The translations under genes were made by a program, and so were the position numbers. A stretch of DNA of 64,000 bases from Adiantum capillus-veneris (taxonomy: Eukaryota; Streptophyta; Polypodiopsida; Polypodiales; Pteridaceae): contig CM043960.1 of the NCBI GenBank assembly GCA_014529385.2, positions 77,973,910 to 78,037,909 on the forward strand. Reading direction: 5' to 3'. The notes under the pieces are model-generated. The model was not told where the DNA came from. It searched no databases and worked only from the letters and a program-made list of their open reading frames with translations. Shown piece after piece: positions 31,831 through 46,592 of the stretch; position 1 is the stretch's first letter, and every line of letters begins with the position of its first letter.

Positions 31831-32701
31831 CTCCACTTGCAGCACTTTGAAAGGCACTTGCTAGCATTTTTAAGCACTTTGAAGAACTTTCAACCACCTG
31901 CAAACTCCTACAAGTGCTTGCAGGGTCTTAAAAGTGGTTAAAAGTGCTCTGAAGTGATTGTAGAAAGCACAATCAAAGCACTTTGAAAGCATTTTGAAGC
32001 AATTTTAACCACTTTGAAGCACCTTCAAGCACTTGCAGGATTTTGCAAGTGGTTGAAAGTGCTTCAAAGTTCTTTAATGTGCCTACAGGTAGTTCAAAGT
32101 GCTTAAAAGTTAGGCACTTTTAAGAACTTGGAGGCATTTGTAGGTGTTTAAAAGTGCTTGCAGGTGCTCTATCTGTCCACTTGCAACACTTTGAAAGGCA
32201 CTTGCTAGCATTTTGAAGCACTCTTTTTAGCATTTTGAAGCACTTTCAACCACCTACAAACTCCTTTAAGTGCTTGCAGGGTCTTAAAAGTGGTTAAAAG
32301 TGCTCTAAAGTTATTGCAAACTGCATTTTGAAGCAATTTTAACCACTTTGAAGCACTTTCAACCACTTGCAAACTCTTACAAGTGCTTGAAGGTGCTTCA
32401 AAGTGGTCAAAGTGCATTGGTTGAAAGTGCTTCAAAGTGATTTAATGTGCCTGTAGTAGGTGGTTCAAAGTGCTTGCAAGTGCATAAAAGTTAGGCACTT
32501 TTGAGCACCGTTTAGCACTTATAGGAACTTGTAGGTGTTTAAAAGTGCTTGTAAGTGCTTGTTGCAAGTTGTTAAAAGTGTTTTCAAGTGCAAAATAGCA
32601 AAGAATGTTTTAGCACTTGCAAGCACTTTTAACCACTTTTATGCACCTGCAAGCACTTAGAGGCATTTGCAGGTGTTTGCAAGTGCTTAAAAGGTGCTCA
32701 C
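31830..32701 (-). repeat. Intron-like region filled with AAGCACTT/AAGTGCTT repeats
   Basis: On the minus strand the upstream exon ends AATGAC|GTGAGC (donor at 32701). The next coding-like segment begins near 31830; the acceptor is not certain. The region is an array of AGTGCTTGCAAGTGCTT, TTTGAAGCACTTTCAACCACTT and related units, with a near-duplicate block (31.86-32.1 kb against 32.2-32.45 kb). The core motif is the same as in the plus-strand gene's intron. Confidence 0.7.
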
Positions 32702-33662
32702 GTCATTGGTAAGATTATCCACCCATGCTATGCAAAGGGGCCGAGAGTCTGTCCACATGTGTTGTAGAGGAAGGCTAGACGCTGCAGGACCGTCCATATC
32801 ATTCTCTGTCAATCCTTCAAATGTGGGGGCTTCCTTCACGCCGTAATTGGACATGAACTTTTGTATATTTTGATTGAGCCCCCCTTTCTGGATCTTGACA
32901 TTCTCTAATACTTGATCCTCGACCAAATCCCATGCAATCTTATGGTTGTCAGGGTATGCTTTGGCAGCATCACAGTATTCATATGCAAACCCCCTCGAAA
33001 ACCTCTTCATGAGCTTGCCGTTGGAGGGGATAGCCTGGTAGACCTTCTGATACAAAAGCATGCATGCATCGTAAAGGTGGTCATGCACCTGGTGGAGGAA
33101 GATCTTAGTCTTGTACTTCTCTGGCACCTTGAACGCTATTGACCACTGTTCAGGTGGCAGTCCTTGTCTGTTATATCCTTGGATAGCTTGCTCTCCATGC
33201 TCAGTCCATATTCCTAATGCACCTGCAATGCAGAATAGAAAAACCTGGAAAGTATCGGATACTCCACGCATGCTGCAGGCAAATCCATGGAGAGAAATGA
33301 TTTGTAGCCAATGTTGAAAAATAGGATTTTTTGCCATGCATTGCCATAAGGAGCATAGACACAACCAAAATGCAATGTAGAACTCACCTTTTTGAGCATA
33401 TTTTTCAACCAACAACATGCATTTGGAGAGGGAATTTTCGATGGTCATGTTTGTTGTTGGGGTCTATTGCAGGGGACTGTTGTGTCGTGGTTGTTGAAGG
33501 CGTCTACTATGTCGCATGTGTTGCGAGGGTATAATGTGTGGTGGCTATTGTGGGGATTGATTGTGCTGTGGTGTTTGTTGCAGGGGCCACTTGATGTACC
33601 ACCTCGATGATCTGAGTTGGGTTTTTGTGCTTCCTGGAGGGAGTGTTCTTCTTGGGAGTCAT
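32702..33662 (-). pseudogene. 5' exon(s) of unrecognised minus-strand gene of the transposon
   Basis: A basic N-terminus begins MTPKKNTPSRKHKNP (ATG at 33660-33662). After one frame change or small intron near 33.45-33.51 kb it continues as a 253-residue frame (32687-33448) with LHGFACSMRGVSDTFQ, WTEHGEQAIQGYNRQGLPPE, HDHLYDACMLLYQKVYQ and AWDLVEDQVLENVKIQKGG. It ends at a GTGAGC donor. The long open frame and normal composition argue for a genuine protein. No domain is recognised. Its position mirrors that of the DDE-like gene, starting about 0.42 kb from the right terminal repeat. Confidence 0.55.
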
Positions 33663-34065
33663 CTTTGCAAAGGGTGCTGCAGTAGCCTTTATGCTATCGT
33701 GATGGGGGCCATGGGGGCAGAGCTCCACCAGGGCTATGGCAGAGCGCGGCGTGTGCAATGGGGGGCAAAGTGTGATGGCTACAACATGCAATTGGAGGAG
33801 CACAAGCTATGGGAGCAAAACAAGAACACAGGTATAGGTGGGTGTCAGAGTGACAAGCTAGTTGCATGAGAGGAAAGGAGAAAGAGGACAAGGAGTTTCT
33901 AGGCCATGATGACTGTAAGTTCAAAAAAGGGGACCCACTCCACCCCATAATGGCTCGCATGCATGAAAATTTAGAATTTCCCTCTCCCTCTTTTCCCAAA
34001 TTTAGAAAATGTTGAATTTCCCTCCACCTAGGTGCTATTGGTGGTACCACCAAATGTGTAAAAAG

Positions 34066-34084
34066 TGGTACCACCTAAACATGC
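34066..34084 (-). repeat. Right terminal inverted repeat of two-gene transposon
   Basis: The minus-strand reading is GCATGTTTAGGTGGTACCA. Just inside lies a second GGTGGTACCACC, itself a perfect 12-bp palindrome (about 34039-34052), giving a tandem of the end motif. Confidence 0.6.
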
Positions 34085-34199
34085 TTTCACCCCTATAACC
34101 TATTCTGGTTGGTAAAAAATGCCACTATGGTTACTCTAAACCTCCCTAAACAAATTTTTTATCTCTTCACCAACAAATATTACTCGATGCTATGAGAAT

Positions 34200-35070
34200 A
34201 TACCTTTGGAAGTGGAATTAGGACTAAAAGATGTTCTATCTCAGATGATTAAGCTAGCCTTCAAAAATTCTATATTTAATGGATTCTTTTACATATCACT
34301 CTCCTAACAACCTAGATGAATTAAAAAGTCACAATCTTCTCATCCCCTTCACTTCGATGATGTAAAACTATTCAATTACATATCTTGGGTACTTGATAGA
34401 TGTACCATTCTCTTCGGAGGACAATGCTTTAATCAAAGCCAGGGAATGCCTATGGGATTTTCCTGCTCACCTGTAATGTGTATTCTATACTTAGCCTTCT
34501 TTGAATACAAATGGATTCTCAGAACCATGAGTGACAAAAGTAATCATCATAAACTTGCACTTTTTAATCATACTTACAGATACATGGATAACTTATTAAG
34601 CCTCAATAGCAGATTATTCTCGGAGGAGATTAATCTTGTTTATCCCAGCTGCTTAAAAATTGAACCAACCTCTAAACATGGGTTTACTTCACCATCCACC
34701 CTTTTTGCCACTACTGTCTAATTCCTTAACTTTTCAATTGAACTACATAACCCTTGTGTAGGAGATTATGACCAAAATTTCTCTTGGAAAAGAGACCTTT
34801 AACATATCACACCTATTAATTTCTTAAAAAAGAACAGTAATCGTCCACATAAAGCTGCTCTTAGTACGTGTATCAGCCTGTTATACCTTATAGTTTACTC
34901 CTCTTCCAACTGCTTCTTGTCTTAGGAAGATATTAAAATTCTTATACATGAATTTTGCCTTAATGGTTTCAAAAGAAAGGACATAATTAACAGAATTACA
35001 CAATCCCTTTCTCAAACTGATTGGCTTGGCTTACATTTTAACCCCATTAACCTCATTTCTTTGATTAGGT
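34200..35070 (+). pseudogene. Penelope-like reverse transcriptase fragment
   Basis: Plus-strand frames encode FGGQCFNQSQGMPMGFSCSP and LAFFEYKWI (RT motif B region), then TYRYMDNLLSLN (motif C; normally a DD pair, here D-N), INLVYPSCLKIEP, and after 34720 further matching segments (NRPHKAALSTCISLLY, NGFKRKDIINRI) to about 35068. The order MPMGxxCSP, FFEYxWI, YRYxDD, YPxxLxIxxT is that of Penelope-like RTs rather than LTR-element RTs. Stops near 34720 and 34800 and the second-Asp change make it inactive. Endonuclease and ends are not seen. Confidence 0.55.
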
Positions 35071-35133
35071 AGTAGGCACATTCACAATGGGCCTACTATC
35101 AACCCGTTGTGTATGGTGCCTGGGACAGGGTGG

Positions 35134-35135
<2 letters not shown>

Positions 35136-35185
<50 letters not shown>
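35136..35185. repeat. (AC)n microsatellite
   Basis: About 25 AC units, followed by related CTCACACATG sequence. Confidence 0.95.
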
Positions 35186-35191
<6 letters not shown>

Positions 35192-35324
35192 ATGTATACA
35201 TATACAGCTACTTGATTATATAAATAGAACAAAAAAATGTATTCTTCCCTATTTACCTAGTGTAATATTCTCAAGTTGAAAACTTGAACTATCGAACTAG
35301 TTGGTGTGGTTTGTTTTGAAAAAT

Positions 35325-35351
35325 GGGGGGGGGGGGGGGGGGGGGGGGGGG
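35325..35351. repeat. G27 homopolymer
   Basis: Twenty-seven consecutive G bases; an unusually long G run that could form a quadruplex and is also prone to sequencing error. Confidence 0.9.
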
Positions 35352-37261
35352 TAACCCTCCTCCTTCTAAATATCTCATGGGAACTCACCCCTTAGAATAT
35401 TTTTTGCAAAGATAGTTGCTTTCATTACCCTAAAATTGCATGCCTTATGGATCTCCCTATCCCCCTTAACTACACTACAACTCGTGGTAGCTTATGCTAA
35501 CCCCTACACTTGCTCTCTCCCCCTCTCAACTCCCCGTATGCTAGAAGGAGTGACCATAGAGGCGGTTTCGAAAACAGTAGCTCAGAGTACTTAATCATGA
35601 GGCATCTTCTCATACTGAGCATGATGGATGCTCTATCTAAGGTGAGGGTCTGACCCCTCACTTAGTCTTTTCTCTGTGCATGTGTATTTCAAAGAGAGGT
35701 GTGGGGGATTTGATACTAAGAAGCTATGGAGGTTGTTGAACTCCCATATCATGTCAGTACTCACCTTGATAATAGTACCTTAATGACATACATATAAGGG
35801 TTTTTTTTCCCCTTCCTGTTACTATGAGGAGGTTAGGTTATTCTCTACTATTTGCTCACTTATCAACTTGATGCACCTAGTTTTTGTTTTGATAGTATAC
35901 TGTGATTGCATAACTATGTTGGAATTAAATTTTTGAAGGATGGATGGTGACTTTTTTTTTGGCTTGCAGTAAATATTTTTAGATAGTGATAGTTTGGAAC
36001 TAATCACGTTGACTACTGTTAGTTTTTTTTTTTTTTAAAGTAGGTTGATTAGTTTCTTGTGACAAAAAGTTTGTTGATAAACTTGTACAGTGCCTAGATT
36101 TTTTTGGTAACCCATACATAACCATAGTAGTGGTGCTTGATATAGTAGTATTTGGATAGTAAAAAATGGGTGATATTTTGATACTTGGTACTGTCATTTG
36201 TCTAGTCTAATGCAGCCTAAAGTCGGGGCTGTTTTACTCTTTATCTGATGTATGGAAAAATCTGCATACTACTACGTGGTGTTATGGGTTTTTTTTCCTT
36301 ATGCCATTATTGAGATTATTACACTTGCAAAGGGTATTTCTTATTATGTTATATATCATGACGTTGACATAGTTGTTAATCATATATGGGTTTTTTCTCT
36401 TTAGGTTCTTTTTACTAAAACTTCTTGGCTTTGGCTCATTTAGCATGGCTTTTTATCATTTAGCTGACAAACTCTGGTAAAATGGATTTTGTAAGCCCAA
36501 ATGGGTATCTAAAATTTTAAGTGGCTTGCTAACATTAGCCGATTTTTTTCAAAAAAATGGGAGGTATTTGTAGTTGGTGTTGTGGATACATTATGGCTTC
36601 ATGGTACTTAATAACGCTAGTGAAATTGGAGCCTGACAAAACTGACAAAGTTATTCTAGTGTTGAGAAACTGATATAAGAGATGATATGAGGATTAAGAC
36701 ACTTGGTTCAAAAGGGTTGGTGGCCTTTTTTGATCAAAATAATATATATGCTAATATCTATTTAAAGTCTAAATTTTATAAAAAATGACAATATATAGAT
36801 ATTATACTTTTAAGTACTTCCCTTAAAATCTTTGGGGTTGCAAAAACAAAAGAATGAAATACATGAACACTTTGAACAATGGTTTTAAGTTTTTTTTTAA
36901 AATTGTAAGTTGGACATGGATAACAACTGATATAGTCCATTGACACCTGTAAAACACATCTAAGACTAACATATTTGTTGTCTTTTTTGGATGGATGCAG
37001 GTGAAAACTCTATCCTTTCTTGGATTTTTTGGGGTTAAAACTGTTGTCTGTCAAATAGTACACTTGCTCCTACCACTTGGGAAGTAATTCTTTATTGGAT
37101 CACTATCATTGTATACTAGAATGAGGCTTCATTCTTGTATGCCATGTACAAAGATAATTTTAAGACTGAGTTGTTTTCGTACCAATGTTTACCTTTTCTC
37201 TAAGCTAACTGTCTTTTGAATGTAGAAGTTCATTTATATCTTACTATATAAGTTAAAACAG

Positions 37262-37263
<2 letters not shown>
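35352..37263. other. Unrecognised AT-rich DNA
   Basis: No frame longer than about 65 codons and no recognised motif. Many T and A runs. The minus-strand 35822-36197 frames are low-complexity Ser/Thr-rich and are not considered genes. Confidence 0.6.

Positions 37264-37352
<89 letters not shown>
37264..37352. repeat. (AC)n microsatellite
   Basis: About 44 uninterrupted AC units. Confidence 0.97.
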
Positions 37353-37356
<4 letters not shown>

Positions 37357-37447
37357 TCTTCAGCATCGGACCAACGGCAACATTTCTTTGATTATGGCAT
37401 CAATGAAGAATCTTCAAATGCAAGTTTCAATGGATTTTTCATAGAGC

Positions 37448-37558
<111 letters not shown>

Positions 37559-38368
37559 TATCAGCTTTCTTGATATTTCGCATTGATGTTCAACATCAAT
37601 GAGGTGTTTTCTCCCGGGGATGGAAATTGACAATGATATCCAATGGTCTTATCGGCATGGACTTCTTCAACATTGACATCAACATCAAATTTTCTATTAA
37701 CACGCCATCTCGACTTTAGCACATCAATATTTATGGTATCGTTATAGAGAGTAGTTTTGACAATTACTACTTGGATCCTTATTTCTCTGTTTTGCACAAT
37801 TTTGTTGATGTATTCCTACTATGGTTTGGTTATGTAATGCATAGGTGTTGACAACTCATAGGATACCAACTTTTTATCAGCTTGCTAGACTCACATGTCT
37901 ACATAGCTATAGGTTTACAGGTTTCCTTGGCAGGCTTTTCACTACCAATATATTGTTCATACACTTGATAGGTGCCAGCTAATGTATGCATGGAATCTAT
38001 GGTTTGATTTTGCCTAGCCTATGTTGGGGTAAAGGCATTGTGCCTTTTGTCCAGTCGCCCATCACTCACTAGCCACTTTCCATTTTTCTTGTATACACCA
38101 ACAAATACGGATCTCCCCACTGACTTGGAGACTTGCTCCACCACCTACACATAGTACAATTGTCTCCTCTCCCCTCTCCCCACTCCCGCACCACATTGTG
38201 CACACACACATTTTCACATAGCACTCTTTCAAATAGTACTAGAGTTGTGGTGGGGGCACACTCCCCCCCCCCCCTCCCACTCCTTTTTTTGGAAAAAAAT
38301 CAAACTAAAGTGGCAACACGCCCTCTTAAGCTCATTTGACATCACAGAAGGTAATCCATGTGAGAAAT
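37559..38368. other. Unrecognised DNA
   Basis: No recognised coding or mobile-element motif. A minus-strand frame of 78 codons at 37561-37797 has no known domain. Confidence 0.5.
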
Positions 38369-38596
38369 GTTGGAATTAGGGTTGTAAGAAAACGCACACA
38401 ACTTGGAGAAGATGAAAAAAGCTCAAGGCACACAATAGAGAGTGTATTACTTAGTGTGAAATGGAAAGATAAGATAGCCCTAGGGTGATAGCCATATATA
38501 CAATGCATGGGGGAAAAAACCTCCTAACAAGGGAAAAAATGCCATGACGGTCCTAAGTGTGTTCACATGCATCACTACCCCATATATATGGTAACA
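38369..38596 (-). mobile_element. 3' LTR of a minus-strand copia element
   Basis: 228 bp from TGTTGGAATTAGGG to ATATGGTAACA. On the minus strand it begins TGTTACCATATATATGGGG and is preceded by CTCAAGGGGGATT, a polypurine tract (38597-38609), which in turn follows copia RNase H. A TATATATGGC sequence on the minus strand may be the promoter. No partner LTR is in the window. Confidence 0.75.
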
Positions 38597-38609
38597 AATC
38601 CCCCTTGAG
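38597..38609 (-). promoter_or_regulatory. Polypurine tract of minus-strand copia remnant
   Basis: The minus-strand reading CTCAAGGGGGATT lies directly upstream of the LTR start. It fixes the LTR boundary and the orientation of the element. Confidence 0.75.
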
Positions 38610-38689
38610 AGTGATGCATTGAATGAGAGTTGGCACATAGTGTATAGGGAAGTGTTATTCCCTGAGGACAAGATCAGTCCACAAAGGGA

Positions 38690-41036
38690 AATAAGCCCAA
38701 AGCTTTGCAAAAAGCTTCGAGCTTCTCACGAGATAATGCCTTTGTAAAAAGATCTACAAGTTTGTCATGTGTTGGCACATAAGCCAAGCTTATCTTACAT
38801 GCTGATATCCTCTCCTTGAAATAGTGGTAATGCACCTCAATGTGCTTTGTGCCAGCATGAAAAATTGGCTCCTTGCAACTGCCAATGCGCTTTGACTGTC
38901 AGTGTAGATAGCGTTGCAGCGTCGTGTCCAACACCCAAATCATCCATAAGGCCTCTAAGCCATACACACTCAATTGTAGCTATGAAGACTGCCCTATACT
39001 CAGCCTCACAATTGGAAGTGTCCACAATAGGTTACTTCTTGCTCAAAATAATATGCATGAATTGCTGAGCAAGAAACAAAAACCACTCATGGACACTCAT
39101 GTGCTAAAACAACCAACCCAATCTGAGTCTAAAAAAGCATGTAAATCTGGTGGCAATGATCCCCCCTTGGGATAAAACAACCCAAGATGTAAAGTGCCAC
39201 TCAAGTAGTGAAAGATCCTCTTGATAGCCTACCGATTCTTAAACTCTGGGATATGCATAAATCTGCTGACCCGTGAGACTATAAACTAAATATTTGATCT
39301 CATGTTGCATATAAATGAGGCATCTAGCAACAGTTCTGTAAAGAGCGACATTGGTAGGATCACCAACATCATGAAGACTTCAAACCTGTTTTCATGGGAG
39401 TGACAATAGATTTGCAATCCTAAAGTCCAAAGTTAGTATAGAAATGTCTCTATGTAACTTGTCTGATACTAGACAATACCACCATCACACTTCTTAAACT
39501 GTATACCCAAGTAATGATGCAACATCACCAAATCTTTCATCTTGAAAGTAGTATTCAGACAAGCCTTAGATTCAACAATATGTCTCTCATTTGGTCAAGT
39601 GATCAATCATCCACATAGAGAATGACAATTAGAAGTACATTACCCTCACGCTTTACATACAATGTTCTTTCAATTGGACTATTACAAAAGCCTCGTTTGA
39701 CCAAATGAGTGTTAACCTTCTCATACCAAGAATGAGGATATCACTTCAAGCCATACAAAGCTTTCTCACATTGGAATACTTTATCTTCTTGCCCTTTAAT
39801 GAGAAACTGCAAGGCTATGTTAGATAAATTTCCTCAAATAAGTCACCATTCAAGAAACATAGTAACAATGTTTGACTAATGTACATCACAACCAAAATGA
39901 GCTTCCAATGTATAGTAGTCAAACAACAAGTGGGAGAAAAAGTCTCTTCATAATCTATGCCTTTTTGTTGTGCATAACCCTTTGAAACAAGTCGAGCCTT
40001 ATAGTGATCAATCTCACCATCCAGCTTGCATTTCAACTTGTAAACCCACTTTGTACCAATGGCCTTTTTTCCAAGAGGAAAATCACATAGAGTCCATGTG
40101 TCATTTTCTATAAGTACATCGTATTTTGATTGCATGGCAACCATCCAACTTTTCAAAATTTTGTGCTTCATCAAAAGACAGAGGTTCTTCAATATCACAT
40201 AAAGCTAGACACAACCAAAGCATAACAACCTGATGCATAAGATGCATGGCAAGAATATGAAGGTGCATCCAATTTATTGTCACACAAAGTATGCACCAAC
40301 CTTTTTAGCATACCTCTAGCTTGATCATTCTTAGCCCTTTCCTCATCAAGTACATCATCAACATTTGCATCAATAATAGGCTGATATGTAACATTTTCAA
40401 AAGCCCCCATAGGATGTACATTTGCCTCATTTGAATTTACATTCAAGCTTCCACCACTAAAAAGAGGCAACAAGGAATAAATTTCCTATGAGCTTATGCT
40501 ACTGTCTCTGGCAGCAAGATGAACAGAATCTTCCAAACACAACATCTTGTGAGACCAAGGTATGCTTTGTTTGCGGATGATACAACAGGTAACCTTTTCT
40601 TTCAACAATATAACCAACAAAAATACAGTTTACAGCCTTATCATCCTATTTTCTACACTGTGTTTGTGGCACCATAGCATATGCCAAATATCCAAAAACA
40701 CGCATGTACTCAATAGAAGGCTTTCTATCATGCCATGATTCATATGGAGTCATAGACTACAAAGCTTTTGTAGGACACCTGTTTAGTACATAAGTGGCAC
40801 ACATGATAGCCTCAAGCCAAAAAAATGCGGCAAAGCTTGACTTTTGACCATACATCATGCCATTTTTGGGAGAGACCTTTTTTCCTCTCAACAACACCAT
40901 TTTATTGAGATGCATGCGACACTATACATTGGTGTTTTATCCCACAACTAACCAGAAGTTCATTAAATGCATGAGACATATATTTCCCCCCTCGATCGGA
41001 ATGGAGGGTGCATATAGTACATTTTGAGACATTTTT
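38690..41036 (-). pseudogene. Copia pol remnant: integrase, RT, RNase H
   Basis: Minus-strand order: integrase pieces from 41036 (HSDRGGKYMSHAF, NGVVERK, a VFGYLAYAMVP region) to about 40500, a linker (40195-40473), RT N-terminus (39815-40198: NDTWTLCDFPLGKKAIGTKWVYKLK, ARLVSKGYAQQKGIDYEETFSP), degenerate palm with AIKRIFHYLSGTLHLGLFY (about 39200), and RNase H (38837-39025: NCEAEYRAVFIATIECVWLR). Many stops and frameshifts. The copy is truncated at 41036, where a plus-strand copia fragment begins. It is a different family from the 12-18 kb element. Confidence 0.85.
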
Positions 41037-41630
41037 GAACTAGGAAGTAGTGAAGCACATCTTGAGATACCTACGCTTTGATAATAGTGATGCATCCATA
41101 GTGGGTTACATGGATGCAGATTACGTGGGTTGTGTGGATATTCAAAGATCCACATCTAGCTATGTTTTCCTACTTGTTGCAATAGGCGTATCATGTCTCT
41201 AGAGATCTGTACGCCATCTTTCACCACGTAGGTAGAGTATTTCTGGTGCTAGCAAGGAAGATCTGTGGTTAGCTCACTTAGTGGGAGATCTTGGCATTAC
41301 TCAGGCTCCAGTGTTTCATTGTGATAGAAAAAGTGCAATTGAATTAGCAAAGAACCCCTTGTTTCACTTTAATTTGAAATGCATAGAAGTCCCTTCTCAT
41401 GTGATATGCAACATATAGGCTAGAAAGTTCATTGATCTAGCTAATGTTGATACGGGTGACAACCCTATGTATGCTTTGGAGAAGAGCCTACCCTTAGAGT
41501 GGCTTGCACATTGCATGCTGATGATGGATGTAGGGTTAAGCCATTGTTCACATGATTGCTTCATAGCTATATGGATGTACATACTTATACATATAGCCAA
41601 TTGCGCCATGTTGGCCTTCAAGTGGGAGAT
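41037..41630 (+). pseudogene. Copia RNase H remnant, plus strand
   Basis: The plus strand encodes VKHILRYLRFDNSDASIVGYMDADYVGCVDIQRSTSSYVF (shown only in part in sequence terms: RT/RNase H linker and the MDADYVG catalytic motif), then HCDRKSAIELAKNPLFH, an EVPSHVI region and LPLEWLAHC, typical of the copia RNase H end. A deletion after the STSSYVF block removes the TTEAEY motif. The reading ends at a polypurine tract. It abuts the minus-strand copia at 41036. Confidence 0.8.
41620..41630 (+). promoter_or_regulatory. Polypurine tract of plus-strand copia remnant
   Basis: AAGTGGGAGAT immediately before TGTTAGGGCTC. It is identical to the core of the tract of the full-length copia element. Confidence 0.85.
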
Positions 41631-41874
41631 TGTTAGGGCTCAAGCCAATTGGCCATACACCTCTTACTAACCGGGTTACTAACCTTATCTCTATTCTTTG
41701 GTAATATAGATTAATAAGGAGTAGTGAGGTATTCTAATCTTCACTAAGAGCTCCACCCAAACTCTTTGTGTTCTCCTTCCTCACACAACATTCTAAACAT
41801 ATACACATCTACACATGCACTCTTCATAGGACAATGATCTATTCACACTTCTCTCTACATTATAATCCTTGACA
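41631..41874 (+). mobile_element. 3' LTR of plus-strand copia remnant
   Basis: Starts TGTTAGGGCTCAAGCC. The end is set tentatively at CTTGACA (41874). The rest of the element is only its RNase H end. No partner LTR is present, so the right border is uncertain. Confidence 0.55.
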
Positions 41875-46437
<4,563 letters not shown>

Positions 46438-46592
46438 TGTAAGACAAGGGGAAACTAGGGTCTGCGAGTCCACCACCCAACCACCCTTTTTATAGGCAAG
46501 CCCCTAGCCCTTTGCCCTAGTTGGACTCCCCGTTCCACATTGCCTAGCCCGGTCCTGTCCTTGTCTTGTCCGGCCTTTCCGGTGTCCTGACA
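46438..46592 (-). repeat. 3' LTR (155 bp)
   Basis: TGTAAGACAAGG...GTGTCCTGACA on the plus strand. A TATA box, CTATAAAAAGG on the minus strand, lies near 46484-46494. Confidence 0.9.

Larger units (their letters stand above)
23496..34084. mobile_element. Probable two-gene DNA transposon, about 10.6 kb
   Basis: Bounded by inverted repeats GCATGTTTGGGTGTTACCA (23496-23514) and its counterpart on the minus strand at 34066-34084, GCATGTTTAGGTGGTACCA, matching at 17 of 19 positions. Both ends are followed by palindromic subterminal sequence. Inside are two convergent genes starting roughly 0.45 kb from each end: a plus-strand DDE-like gene (23963-29358) and a minus-strand gene of unknown function (33662 to about 30409), separated by degenerate repeats. 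No target duplication is recognisable. The element carries a 1.55-kb solo LTR and many stops, so it is no longer active. The superfamily is not identified. Confidence 0.6.

Noticed and set aside
33392..34074. Plus- and minus-strand frames of about 70-126 residues outside the called minus gene
   Set aside because: Antisense or out-of-frame shadows of the minus-strand exon region, or repeats such as Thr/Pro-rich strings.
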